A DNA stretch of 64,000 nucleotides from an uncultured Holophagaceae bacterium (GTDB taxonomy: Bacteria > Acidobacteriota > Holophagae > Holophagales > Holophagaceae): NCBI GenBank assembly GCA_903884655.1, contig CAISFO010000022.1:32898-96897 (forward strand). The letters are read 5' to 3'. Under the pieces are notes generated by a model. It did not search any database. It saw only the letters and a list, made by a program, of their open reading frames with translations, and was not told the DNA's origin. Both the position numbers and the translations under genes were made by a program. Positions 34,288 to 42,839 of this stretch are shown here, piece after piece. The stretch's first letter is position 1, and each line of letters begins with the position of its first letter.

Positions 34288-35049
34288 CTAGTCATCGTCA
34301 ACCAAACGCCAGTTCAGGATCTCCGTCAGGTTTCGTCCATCCGCGAGTTCCTGCACCAGGGCGGAACCGATCACCGGCGTGGCGGCCAGGGCTCGAATGG
34401 ACTGCAGGCTCTTCGCGTCTGAAAGCCCGAAGCCCACGGCCAAGGGGCGCTCCGAAAGGGTCCTCAATTCAGCCACCCTCCCGGCGATGGGAGTCAGATC
34501 CATGCCCTGCCCGATGCCCGTGACCCCCAGCCGCGCCACCACGTAGGCGAAGCGCTGGGCGAAGCCATGCGCAGGGCCGGGATCCGGGCGGTAGGACAGG
34601 ATCTGGCGGGCCCGGTCCAGGGTGGTGGTGGGCGCGAGGAGCGGCACCATCGGATAGCCCGCGGCGCGCAGCTCCGCCTCGAAACCGGCCTCTTCACCGA
34701 AGGGCAGATCAACCACCAGCAGGGCCTTCACCGGGGTGAGTCGAAGCAGGACCTTCAGCCGTTCCGTGCCGATCTGGAGCAGAGGGTTGAGGTAGGTGAA
34801 CAGGATGATGTCGGGGCTGTCGCTGATGCCCGCCAAGGATTCCAGCACATTCAGGGGTGTCGCGCCGCGGGCGATGGCTCGGTGAGCCGCGGCCTGGAGT
34901 ACCGGGCCGTCCGCGATGGGATCCGAGTGGGGCAGGCCCAGCTCGATGGCCTCGAGCCCCAGCGCCCTGGCGTCGGAAAGCAGTTGCGGCAGGGCCTCCA
35001 GCGAAGGGTCGCCGGCCATCAGGAACGGGAGGAGTGGGTTCAGGTTCAT
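34288..35049 (-). CDS. trpA: Tryptophan synthase alpha subunit
   Basis: 253 residues, a little shorter than E. coli TrpA (268). It cleaves indole-3-glycerol phosphate to indole. Signatures: LPFLMAGDP at the start, the catalytic region ELGLPHSDPIADGPVLQAA (E-x-G-x-P-x-S-DPxADGP) and VGFGLSDAKSL near the end. Its ATG lies one base from the trpB stop. Last gene of the trp operon; no clear terminator is seen before the 34144-34287 gap. Confidence 0.95.
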   Translation of the reverse strand: MNLNPLLPFLMAGDPSLEALPQLLSDARALGLEAIELGLPHSDPIADGPVLQAAAHRAIARGATPLNVLESLAGISDSPDIILFTYLNPLLQIGTERLKVLLRLTPVKALLVVDLPFGEEAGFEAELRAAGYPMVPLLAPTTTLDRARQILSYRPDPGPAHGFAQRFAYVVARLGVTGIGQGMDLTPIAGRVAELRTLSERPLAVGFGLSDAKSLQSIRALAATPVIGSALVQELADGRNLTEILNWRLVDDD

Positions 35050-35050
35050 G

Positions 35051-36235
35051 TCAGATCCCCAGGCGCGACTGGTAGGTGGACAGGTCCTTGTCGCCCCGGC
35101 CGCTGAGGCCCAGCAGGACCGTGGCGGCGCCTTCGGCGGCGAGGGCTGGGAGCAGGGCCAGGGCATGGCTGCTTTCCAGGGCCGGCAGGATGCCTTCGGA
35201 TTCGCACAACAGCCGGGCGCCGACGAGAGCCTCCTCGTCCGAGGCGCGTCTTACCTCGACCTTGCCATCCAGGACCAGGGCCGCCAGTTCAGGGCCCAGG
35301 GCCGGGTAGTCCAGGCCCGCACTAATGCTGGCGGTCTCGGCCGTGTGGCCATGGTGGTCCTGAAGCAGGAGCGTCTTGCAGCCATGCAGGACGCCCATGC
35401 GGCCCCCATCCAGCCGCGCGGCATGCTCGCCGAGCGCCTTGCCGTGGCCACCAGCCTCCACGGCCACCCGGCGCAGGGCATCCCCCAGGAAAGGCACCAG
35501 CAGGCCCAGACCGTTGCTGCCGCCACCGGCACAGGCGAGCACTAGTTCCGGCAGCTCGCCGGACTGTTCGAGCACCTGGAGCCGCGCTTCTTCGCCGATG
35601 ACTGTCTGAAAAGTGCGCACCAGCGTGGGGAAAGGATGGGGCCCCAGGGCTGACCCGAGGATGTAGTGAGCCCTGTCGCACCGACCCGCCCACGCCCGCA
35701 GGGCCTCATTGACAGCCTCCTTGAGGGTGCCCTGCCCCGCTTCCACGGGCACCACTTTGGTCCCGAAGAGCCGCATGCGGGCCACATTCGGCGCCTGGCG
35801 GGCCATGTCCGTGACGCCCATGTAGACCGTGCAGGCCAGGCCGAGACGGGCGCAGGCGGCGGCCGTGGCCACGCCATGCTGACCCGCGCCAGTCTCCGCG
35901 ATGATCTCCGTCTTGCCCATGCGCCGCGCCAGGATGGCCTGGGCCAGGGCGTTGTTGATTTTGTGGGCACCCGTGTGGGTGAGGTCCTCCCGCTTGAGGA
36001 AGAGGGCCTTCAGACCCAGCTTCGCCGCCAGCCTGGGGGCGGACGTCAGGGGCGTGGGCCGGCCCACGAAATGCCGCAGTTCGGACTTCAGCTCCACCTG
36101 GAAGGCCGGATCCGCCAGGGCGGCGCGGAAGGCCGTCTCCAGGTCGAGCAGAGTCTGCATCAGGGTTTCCGGGGCGTAGCAGCCGCCAAGGGACTGAGCT
36201 CCGAAGCGCGAAGGAAGGCTGAATCCTGCGGTCAT
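35051..36235 (-). CDS. trpB: Tryptophan synthase beta subunit
   Basis: 394 residues. It condenses indole with serine using PLP. The PLP lysine is in REDLTHTGAHKINNALAQA, with ETGAGQHGVATA, and the phosphate-binding loop CAGGGSNGLG. Its ATG overlaps the trpF stop (ATGA). Confidence 0.96.
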   Translation of the reverse strand: MTAGFSLPSRFGAQSLGGCYAPETLMQTLLDLETAFRAALADPAFQVELKSELRHFVGRPTPLTSAPRLAAKLGLKALFLKREDLTHTGAHKINNALAQAILARRMGKTEIIAETGAGQHGVATAAACARLGLACTVYMGVTDMARQAPNVARMRLFGTKVVPVEAGQGTLKEAVNEALRAWAGRCDRAHYILGSALGPHPFPTLVRTFQTVIGEEARLQVLEQSGELPELVLACAGGGSNGLGLLVPFLGDALRRVAVEAGGHGKALGEHAARLDGGRMGVLHGCKTLLLQDHHGHTAETASISAGLDYPALGPELAALVLDGKVEVRRASDEEALVGARLLCESEGILPALESSHALALLPALAAEGAATVLLGLSGRGDKDLSTYQSRLGI

Positions 36236-36852
36236 GGGGACTCCAGTTCATGGGTCATGCGGATGAATGCCGAAACTTTGTCAGGATCCTTGCGCCCCGG
36301 GGAGGCTTCCAGGCGGCTGGCCGCGTCCACGCCGCGCAGGTGTCGGCGCTGCGCCGGGAAGAGAGTGTTCACCCGAGCCATCAGGTTGGCGGCTTCCAGG
36401 CCACCGGCCAGCAGGAAATCACCCGGTGGAGGAAATCCCATGGCATGGCCCTGCCCTGATCCCCCGGGCACCCCTGTGGCCTTGGCGCTGGGTTCCCAGA
36501 GGTAGAGGTCCGCCACCACCGGAGTCTGACCCCCCTCGTCCGCCCAGGGCAGCAGCACGAAGAGACCTGCCTCGCGAAGGAGGCGGATGCCGACTTCCCG
36601 GGTGGCGGCGGGAAGGTAGGGCTGAACCTTCTGGAATCCGCAGCGCCGGGCCGTGGCCAGAATCACCTCAGCACCATCAGCCACCTGCACCAGCACCGCT
36701 CGGTCCAGGTGGGACTCAGCCACAGCAAGGTCCGCACAGTGCCTGGGGCTTGGGGGATGGCACACGAACCCCAGCAGATCGGCGCCCTGAGCAGCCGCGA
36801 AAGCGACGTCCTCAGCCAAGACCAGACCGCACACTTTAGCGAGGGCGCTCAC
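36232..36852 (-). CDS. trpF: Phosphoribosylanthranilate isomerase
   Basis: 206 residues. It carries KVCGL at the N-terminus (catalytic cysteine), GADLLGFVCHPPSPRHC, and C-terminal FLLAGGLEAAN with GVDAASRLEASPGRKDPDKV. GTG 36852 is the likely start, preceded by a GGGGTGA site; homology starts within three residues of it. A palindromic repeat separates it from trpC. Confidence 0.92.
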   Translation of the reverse strand: MSALAKVCGLVLAEDVAFAAAQGADLLGFVCHPPSPRHCADLAVAESHLDRAVLVQVADGAEVILATARRCGFQKVQPYLPAATREVGIRLLREAGLFVLLPWADEGGQTPVVADLYLWEPSAKATGVPGGSGQGHAMGFPPPGDFLLAGGLEAANLMARVNTLFPAQRRHLRGVDAASRLEASPGRKDPDKVSAFIRMTHELESP

Positions 36853-36897
36853 TGCATCACCCCGGCACCACAAGCCACGAAAAATCGTCTTCCACCT

Positions 36898-37000
36898 GTT
36901 CTTTGTATCTTTTGTGTTTGCTGTGGCCAACTGCTTCTAGAACCCGCTGTACGCAAGGTTTTAGACGAAAAAGAGACTAGCCGTAAAAAACACAAAGAAC
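36898..37000. repeat. MITE-like palindromic repeat between trpC and trpF
   Basis: A 103-bp AT-rich segment with outer 9-bp inverted repeats GTTCTTTGT (36898-36906) and ACAAAGAAC (36992-37000) and an inner pair TCTAGAACC (36936-36944) and GGTTTTAGA (36957-36965, one mismatch). It is the only gap in an otherwise overlapping trp operon and differs sharply in base composition. It looks like a small non-autonomous dispersed repeat. No coding capacity is evident. Confidence 0.6.
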
Positions 37001-37057
37001 ACCAATGAAGCAAAAAGCCAAAGTGCCCTTCTGAGGTGAGTCCGAGGTCGTGGAGGC

Positions 37058-37879
37058 TCATCGCAGATCCGTGAGAATGCGGTGGAGGAAATCGCTGGGA
37101 TCGGCACTGCGCATGAGGGCTTCGCCGATGAGCACGGCGTCGAACCCGGCCCGCAAGGCGGCCCTGGCATCTTCGGGAGTGGCCAACCCCGATTCCCGGA
37201 TGAGCACCGCCTCCGGGAAGGCCCGGCGCAGGGGTGCTGCCGTGGGCTCGCCCAGGTTGAAGGTGGAGAGGTCCCGGGCGTTGATGCCCACCAACCGGGC
37301 CTTCGCCGCCTGGGCGAAGCCCACTTCGGTGAGGTTGTGGAGTTCGACCAGGGGCTCGAGGCCCCTCGCTCTGGCCGCTTCCGCGAACGCGGCGGTGTGC
37401 CCCTTCAGCACCCGGGCGATGAGCAGCACGGCCTCGGCGCCGCTGGCCTCCGCCTCCGCCAGCTGGGCCTCGGAGATCACGAAGCCCTTGTAGAGCCTGG
37501 GCACGCCAAGCTCTGCCGCTTGGCGGATGTGCTCGATCGACCCCTTGAAGTAGGCCGGTTCCGCCAGGATGGAAAAGGCCGCTGCACCACCGTCCAGGTA
37601 GGCCTGGAGCTGGGGCAGCAGGGGTGTTCCCAGCGCGAAGGGCCCCAGGGAGGGCGAAGCCTGTTTGTATTCGGCGATCACCGCTCCGCCCCGGGCCGCA
37701 GCGCTCCGGCGGAGCGCCGTTTCGAAGGGGGCGGAAGCAGCGTTTGTACGGAAGGGGGCGGCAGCATCCTGCAGTACCACCACCCGGGCCAGTTCAGACA
37801 CGAGCACTTTCTGGAGCAGTGAGGTGGCCGCCAGTCCCGTGTCCTGGACGAGGGCTGCGGGTTCGGGAAGGCGGCTCAA
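37058..37879 (-). CDS. trpC: Indole-3-glycerol phosphate synthase
   Basis: 273 residues. Signatures are VIAEYKQASPSLGPF (normally 'IAE-K-x-x-SPS'), LVGINARDLSTF and AVLIRESGLATPEDA. It starts with TTG at 37879, and the trpD stop overlaps it (TTGA), giving translational coupling. The Gln after the catalytic-loop lysine (KQASPS, usually KRASPS) is a mild variant. Confidence 0.95.
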   Translation of the reverse strand: MSRLPEPAALVQDTGLAATSLLQKVLVSELARVVVLQDAAAPFRTNAASAPFETALRRSAAARGGAVIAEYKQASPSLGPFALGTPLLPQLQAYLDGGAAAFSILAEPAYFKGSIEHIRQAAELGVPRLYKGFVISEAQLAEAEASGAEAVLLIARVLKGHTAAFAEAARARGLEPLVELHNLTEVGFAQAAKARLVGINARDLSTFNLGEPTAAPLRRAFPEAVLIRESGLATPEDARAALRAGFDAVLIGEALMRSADPSDFLHRILTDLR

Positions 37880-38913
37880 GGGCGGGCCTCCGGGGGCAGG
37901 GTGAAGGGCAGCGGGAACCCCCGGTCCACCTCGGACCGGGCCTCCTTCAAGGTGGCTGCCAATCCCTGCAAGGAAGCGCCGCGATGCAGGTGCAGGCCCA
38001 AAGCCGCCTGCAGGGCCACCGCGTCGGCCACGGCCGGGCGGAAATCCGCGTGGCCTGACCCCGCGAACAGGCCCCGGGCCACGGCCAGGGCTTCAGCGCG
38101 GTCGGCCACCCGCAGGGCATCCCGGTTGGGCGGTGTGATGCCCAGCTCCCTGGGCACCAGCACCTGGCGGGCGGCCACCTGACCCTCGGCTACTGCCAGG
38201 ATGGAGGTGGGCCCTTCGATGGAGGCTTCGTCCAGTCCCTTCCCTTCCGCGTCCTTGCCGTGGACCACGAAGGCGCGGCGCAGGGTCCCACGGCGCGAAA
38301 GCGCACCAACCATGGGCGCCAGCAACTCCTCCCGGGCCACGCCCAGCAGTTGCAGGGGCGGGTTTCCCGGATTCAAGAGCGGCCCCAGCAGGTTGAAAAT
38401 GGTGGGAATGCCCAGGCGCTTGCGGATCTCCCGCAGACGGCCCAGCAGGGGGTGGTAGGCCGGTGCGAAAAGAAAGGCGAACTTTCGGCTGGCCAGGTCG
38501 CTCACTAGGTTGGTGATGGGGCGGGACAGGTCGTAGCCCAGGGCCTCCATGAGATCCGCACTACCGCAGACGCCGGTAGCGGCCCGGTTCCCGTGCTTGA
38601 CCACGGGCACGCCGAACCGGGGCAGCAACAGGGCAGCGAGGGTGCTGAGGTTGGCCGTGGAGGCGCCGTCACCGCCCGTGCCCACCACGTCGATGGCATC
38701 TGCGGGTACCGGGGGAAAAGGCACGGCCACGTCAGCCAGAGCCTCCGTGAAGGCCGCCAGTTCGTGGGCTTCCGGCACCCGCTGGGCCAGCAGGGCCAGG
38801 CAGGCGCCCACCAGCAGGGCGTCCGTGTCCTGGTCGATGAAGATGCGCATGAGCTCCGAGGCGGTGGCTTCGGGCAGGGGGCGGATGGGGTTGTGGGTCG
38901 TGAGCAAGGTCAT
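37876..38913 (-). CDS. trpD: Anthranilate phosphoribosyltransferase
   Basis: 345 residues. It transfers phosphoribose to anthranilate; PRPP-binding motif VVGTGGDGASTANLST and KHGNRAATGVCGSADLMEALG are present, as is NLLGPLLNPGNP. The start ATG overlaps the trpG stop. Confidence 0.96.
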   Translation of the reverse strand: MTLLTTHNPIRPLPEATASELMRIFIDQDTDALLVGACLALLAQRVPEAHELAAFTEALADVAVPFPPVPADAIDVVGTGGDGASTANLSTLAALLLPRFGVPVVKHGNRAATGVCGSADLMEALGYDLSRPITNLVSDLASRKFAFLFAPAYHPLLGRLREIRKRLGIPTIFNLLGPLLNPGNPPLQLLGVAREELLAPMVGALSRRGTLRRAFVVHGKDAEGKGLDEASIEGPTSILAVAEGQVAARQVLVPRELGITPPNRDALRVADRAEALAVARGLFAGSGHADFRPAVADAVALQAALGLHLHRGASLQGLAATLKEARSEVDRGFPLPFTLPPEARP

Positions 38914-39488
38914 CGGGCGAACTCTCTGGCCAGGCGGAGGAAGTTGGCGAGCATGGCCGGACCGTCCGGCGTGAGGATGCTTTCGGGATGGAACTGCACA
39001 CCCCAGCGGGGCAGCTGGCGGTGTTCCATGGCCATGATCTCGCCGCCGGAGCTGCGCCCGGTGATGCGCCAGCAGGACGGCAGTGTGGCGGGGTCGGCGA
39101 TGAGGCTGTGGTAGCGGCCCACGGGCAGGCCCATGGGCAGCCCCTGGAACAGGCCGGAACCATCATGGTCGAGCGCCGTGGCCTCCCCGTGCAGGGGCTC
39201 GATGGCGCGGGTGACCCGCCCGCCGGTGGCGGCGGCCAGTGCCTGATGGCCCAGACAAACGCCCAGTAGCGGAACATTCCACTCCGAGGCCCCCAGGGCC
39301 ATGTGGGCGGGACTTTCCGTGGGATGGCCGGGGCCCGGCGACAACACCACGGCCTCGGGCTTGAGGGCCCTGGCCTCTTCCAGCGTGATGACATCGTGGC
39401 GGATGACGCGGACTTCAGAGCCCAAGGTCTCGAAGGCCTGGACAAGGTTGTAAGTGAACGAATCCAGGGCGTCGATAAGCAGGATCAC
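38910..39488 (-). CDS. trpG: Anthranilate synthase glutamine amidotransferase subunit
   Basis: 192 residues, a class-I glutamine amidotransferase. The nucleophile is in LLGVCLGHQALA, the catalytic His-Glu in WGVQFHPESIL. GTG start at 39488. It supplies ammonia to TrpE; a shared role in p-aminobenzoate synthesis is possible, as in organisms lacking a separate PabA. Confidence 0.95.
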   Translation of the reverse strand: MILLIDALDSFTYNLVQAFETLGSEVRVIRHDVITLEEARALKPEAVVLSPGPGHPTESPAHMALGASEWNVPLLGVCLGHQALAAATGGRVTRAIEPLHGEATALDHDGSGLFQGLPMGLPVGRYHSLIADPATLPSCWRITGRSSGGEIMAMEHRQLPRWGVQFHPESILTPDGPAMLANFLRLAREFAR

Positions 39489-40885
39489 TTGGCACCTCCG
39501 TCCAGCTTCACCCCAAGGGCCTGGGCGATGGCGCCGAGCTTGTGCAAGGTTTCGAAATACTCGGTCTCGGGATTCGAGGCTCGCACGATCCCAGCGCCGG
39601 CCTGGATGTGGACCATGTCGCCGGTATAGACCGCCGTGCGCAGGATGAGGGCCGTGTCGAGCGTGCCATCAGCGCCCAGCCGCAGCAGCACGCCGCCGTA
39701 GGGGCCGCGGTTCTCCCCTTCCATCTCGGCGATGCGCTGGCAGGCGCGCAGCTTGGGGGCGCCGCTGACGGTGCCCGCCGGGAAGGCCGCCGCCAGCACG
39801 TCCAGGGCGTCCAGGCCGGGCTTCAGCTTGGCCTTCACAGTGGTGGTCAGGTGCAGCACGTGGCTGGTGCGCTGCAGGGCCAGGGGCAGCTCGACACGCA
39901 CCCCACCGGGCACGGCCACCCGGCCCAGGTCGTTGCGGGCCAGGTCCACCAGCATCTGGTGTTCGGCCAGCTCCTTGGGATCATGCTTCAGCGCCTCGAA
40001 GCGCAGAACGTCCTCCTCGGCGCTGGCGCCCCGGGGCATGGTGCCGGCGATGGGCAGGGTCTCCGCCTCGCCGTCCTGCACCCGCACCAGCATCTCCGGT
40101 GAGGCGCCCACCAGGGCCACATCGCCCCACTCGAGCAGGTAGCCGTAGGGGCTGGGATTGAGGCGGCGCAGGCGGCGGTAGGTCTCCAGGGGCGGCGGCG
40201 GGTCCTCGATGCGGAAGCGTTGGCTGGGCACCAGCTGGTAGACGTCGCCATCGAGGATCAGCTCCTGAGCCTGAGCCACCTTGCTTTCGAAGGCCTGGCG
40301 CGTCATCAGGGCCACGGCCTTGGGCTGGGCCTTGCTGGGGCCGGGATCCTTGGCGCCCTGGAGCAGGCGCTCCCGGAGGGCGGCCAGCCGGGCGCAGCCG
40401 GCCTTGGGATCCGCATCCAGGGTCTGCAGCTCAGCCACTTGATGGAGGTGATCAAAGACCAGGGCGGTGTGGAACTGGCGCACCCACAGGCAGGGCAGGC
40501 CCAGGCTGTTCTTGGCGGGCAGCGGCAGGCTGGGCTCCAGGGCGCCCATGGCCTCGAAGCAGAGCATGCCCGCGCAGCCGACGCCTACCGGGAGGCCTTC
40601 TCGAAGGGGCGGCAGGAGCGAGTCCGGATCATGGATGGTGCTGGCGGGAGCCGTCCCGGCCAGGTCCCGGATGGCCTCCACCCAGCCGGTGGCGGGGGCG
40701 TCAAGGCGGCACTCCGCCGGACCTTCAATCAGTACAAAACTGTGGCGCCCCACCCTTTCTCCCAGGTCGCAGGATTCCAGCAGAAGGCTCGCGCCCGCCG
40801 GCCGGAGGGCGAGATAGGCCGCCAGCGGCGTCAGTAGATCCGCAGGCAGCGGATGTCGGATCAGATGTCTTGGGGACTGGGACAT
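39485..40885 (-). CDS. trpE: Anthranilate synthase component I
   Basis: 466 residues. The chorismate-binding C-terminal half carries VYQLVPSQRF, NPSPYGYLLEWGDVALVGASP, PIAGTMPRGAS and LKHDPKELAEHQMLVDLARND; the N-terminal half has a LLESCDLGERVGRHSF segment corresponding to the Trp feedback site (LLES). The ATG at 40885 is used; an upstream TTG at 40900 is possible. First structural gene after the attenuator. Confidence 0.96.
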   Translation of the reverse strand: MSQSPRHLIRHPLPADLLTPLAAYLALRPAGASLLLESCDLGERVGRHSFVLIEGPAECRLDAPATGWVEAIRDLAGTAPASTIHDPDSLLPPLREGLPVGVGCAGMLCFEAMGALEPSLPLPAKNSLGLPCLWVRQFHTALVFDHLHQVAELQTLDADPKAGCARLAALRERLLQGAKDPGPSKAQPKAVALMTRQAFESKVAQAQELILDGDVYQLVPSQRFRIEDPPPPLETYRRLRRLNPSPYGYLLEWGDVALVGASPEMLVRVQDGEAETLPIAGTMPRGASAEEDVLRFEALKHDPKELAEHQMLVDLARNDLGRVAVPGGVRVELPLALQRTSHVLHLTTTVKAKLKPGLDALDVLAAAFPAGTVSGAPKLRACQRIAEMEGENRGPYGGVLLRLGADGTLDTALILRTAVYTGDMVHIQAGAGIVRASNPETEYFETLHKLGAIAQALGVKLDGGAK

Positions 40886-40906
40886 GGGTTCATTCCACAA
40901 CGAAAA

Positions 40907-40928
40907 AGCCCGACCTTGGGGTCGGGCT
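40907..40928 (-). terminator. trp attenuator terminator
   Basis: On the minus strand the hairpin AGCCCGACC-CCAA-GGTCGGGCT is followed by TTTTTCG. It lies 27 bases after the leader peptide stop and 22 bases before trpE, exactly where an attenuator is expected. Confidence 0.85.
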
Positions 40929-40954
40929 CGGAGGGTCCGGAATGGCGTGGGCCG

Positions 40955-41047
40955 CTAGGCCTCGCACAGGGAGCCAACCGAGCCCGCACACCACCACCAA
41001 GCCTCATGATCGAGGCCCGGCTGGGGGATCGAGAACGTCAGCACCAT
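40955..41047 (-). CDS. trpL: trp operon leader peptide (Trp-Trp-Trp)
   Basis: A 30-codon frame starting at ATG 41047 (the second codon GTG is an alternative start, better spaced from GGAG). Codons 17-19 (40999-40991) are three consecutive TGG, within DHEAWWWCAG, followed by a TAG stop and then an intrinsic terminator before trpE. Ribosome stalling at the Trp codons when charged tRNA-Trp is scarce would prevent terminator formation. This is the classic leader-attenuation layout known from E. coli. Confidence 0.85.
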   Translation of the reverse strand: MVLTFSIPQPGLDHEAWWWCAGSVGSLCEA

Positions 41048-41054
41048 GGCTCCG

Positions 41055-41084
41055 ATGAAACCCCATCAGGACTGGGTCTGTCAA
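41055..41084 (-). promoter_or_regulatory. Candidate trp operon promoter
   Basis: On the minus strand a perfect -35 TTGACA (41084-41079) is followed after 18 bases by TTTCAT (41060-41055). The implied start of transcription is almost on the leader ATG, which would favour the GTG codon or a leaderless message; the -10 assignment is therefore uncertain. Confidence 0.45.
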
Positions 41085-41108
41085 GTGTGGTTTGATGGGA
41101 TATTGCCT

Positions 41109-42053
41109 ATGAACGAACGCGTACGGACGGACATGGATCGCCCCACCACCATTCACACCGAAGAAGATCTGGCCCCGAGGGGACCCTGGTCCTTCCTGCT
41201 GCCCGCCGCGGCCGGCGGCTTCGGCCGCTGGGGCTGGGGCATCATGGGCGGCTGGATGCTGGTCCTGCTGGGGCCCACCCTGGGCTGGGCGGGCCACCTG
41301 CGACGGGCGGCAGGCTGGAGCGCCCTTCCCAGCCACTGGGGCGAGAGCCTCAGTGCCCGAGATATCTGGGAGCTCTGGGAGAACGGGGGGATCAAGCATC
41401 ACCTCACGAATTCGCCCACGGTGCATCTCCTTGGGCTGGGCCTGATCCTCGTCCTCTGGTGCGGCTGGCGCCTGCAGGCCGAAACGGTGGGTCTGTATGC
41501 CCGCCTAGGCACCTGGCTGCTGGGAGCCCTGGACACCGTTCTCATCGGCCTCCTCCCCCTGGGAGGCATCGCCTGGCTGCTGGACACCATCCTGGCGACG
41601 GTGGGCAACTCCGGGCTGGATGCCCTGGGGTGGCTGGCCTTCTTCGGACGGCCGCTGGTCTGGATGGCACTGGTCGCCACCCTGAACCTCCAGTGGTGGT
41701 TCTGCCGCCTCGGGCGGGCCGCAGGGCCATCTCGCGGCTACCGGATCCACCTCGAGGATTCCTTCCTGGCGCTCTGGTCCCACCCCATCCAGTGGAGTCT
41801 GGTCGCGGTGGGCGGCGCGATGTTGCGGTCCCTGCTGCCCTTCCTGGTACTCCTCCTGGCCTGGCGCCTGGGTGGCGGAACCACTTTCCGGGTATGGCTG
41901 TTCCTGCTGCTCCAGCTGCTGGTGACCGCCGTCAATGGCTGGCTGATGGGCTGGCTGCTCCGCATCTCGGCCCTCTACTGGAACCACGATGCCCTCGTCC
42001 GTGAAGCCCGTGAATCCCTGAAGGATGCCGTCCGTGAAGCCGAAACCAGCTAG
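41109..42053 (+). CDS. Uncharacterised multi-span membrane protein
   Basis: 314 residues from ATG 41109; homology-free, so an ATG at 41133 is equally possible. A charged N-terminus is followed by about six hydrophobic segments (WGIMGGWMLVLLGPTLGW, LLGLGLILVLWCGW, LVAVGGAMLRSLLPFLVLLL, LLLQLLVTAVNGWLMGWLL) and an acidic-basic C-terminal helix. No family recognised. It is divergent from the trp leader and overlaps the start of the next gene by 29 bases, implying co-expression with the nucleotidase genes. Confidence 0.7.
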   Translation: MNERVRTDMDRPTTIHTEEDLAPRGPWSFLLPAAAGGFGRWGWGIMGGWMLVLLGPTLGWAGHLRRAAGWSALPSHWGESLSARDIWELWENGGIKHHLTNSPTVHLLGLGLILVLWCGWRLQAETVGLYARLGTWLLGALDTVLIGLLPLGGIAWLLDTILATVGNSGLDALGWLAFFGRPLVWMALVATLNLQWWFCRLGRAAGPSRGYRIHLEDSFLALWSHPIQWSLVAVGGAMLRSLLPFLVLLLAWRLGGGTTFRVWLFLLLQLLVTAVNGWLMGWLLRISALYWNHDALVREARESLKDAVREAETS

Positions 42054-42831
42054 CCTCCTCCTGCTCGCAGTCGTTTCACTTTGCCGGGCGGCCGAGCCGC
42101 CCAGTGTGAAAACCGAGGTCCTTCCGATCACTGCCACCATTTCCGATGATGCCGATATCCAGAAGGTCATCATGCCGCTGGCCGCCGAGATCAAGGCCAC
42201 CTTCGACCAGCCCCTGGTTCAAGCTCCGCAGGGGCTTTTACGCGGTCGTCGGGGGGAGGAGAACCTGCTGGGCTACTGGGTGGCCGATGTGATGCGCCAG
42301 AGTGCCCAGGGGGTCCTGGGCAGCCCTGTGCGGTTCGCCATCACCAATGCCGGCGGCCTGCGATCCAACCTGCGCCCGGGCCAGGTCAAAGTGGCCGACA
42401 TCTTCGAGTTGATGCCCTTCGAGAACGAGCTGGTGGTCATCGAGCTCACTGGCGCCGAGGTCATCCAGGCGGTGAGGGAATCCATCATCCGCCGGGGCGG
42501 CGAGCCTTGCTCAGGCGTGAGGGCTGTCGTCGAAGGCACCCCCGAAAAGGCGGAGCTGAAGGTGACCTGGGAGGACGGCACACCCATTGACCCAGCGGTC
42601 ACGGTGAAGGTGGCCACCTCCGACTACCTCTATGGCGGCGGAGACTCCATCCCATCCTTGAAGAAGGGTCGCAAGCCCTTCACCACGGGGCTCACGCTGC
42701 GCCAGATCCTGCTCGATCAGTGCGGCAGCCTGGCCAAGGGCCGGAAGGAACTCCTCCCGCCGCCGCCGGGTCGGTACACCATCCCAGTGCCCATCCAGGA
42801 AGCGATCCGCGACAAGAAATTCAGCCTCTAG
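42025..42831 (+). CDS. 5'-nucleotidase C-terminal domain protein
   Basis: 268 residues: a signal peptide (PASLLLLAVVSLCRA) and then only the substrate-binding C-terminal domain of the 5'-nucleotidase/UshA family, with ENLLGYWVADVMRQSA, FAITNAGGLRSNLRPGQV, DIFELMPFENELVVIELTG and VATSDYLYGGGDS. The metal-binding catalytic domain is missing here and is encoded by the next gene, 8 bases downstream. Together they would make a periplasmic nucleotide phosphohydrolase of two chains. Confidence 0.88.
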   Translation: MPSVKPKPASLLLLAVVSLCRAAEPPSVKTEVLPITATISDDADIQKVIMPLAAEIKATFDQPLVQAPQGLLRGRRGEENLLGYWVADVMRQSAQGVLGSPVRFAITNAGGLRSNLRPGQVKVADIFELMPFENELVVIELTGAEVIQAVRESIIRRGGEPCSGVRAVVEGTPEKAELKVTWEDGTPIDPAVTVKVATSDYLYGGGDSIPSLKKGRKPFTTGLTLRQILLDQCGSLAKGRKELLPPPPGRYTIPVPIQEAIRDKKFSL

Positions 42832-42839
42832 GAGTGCAC

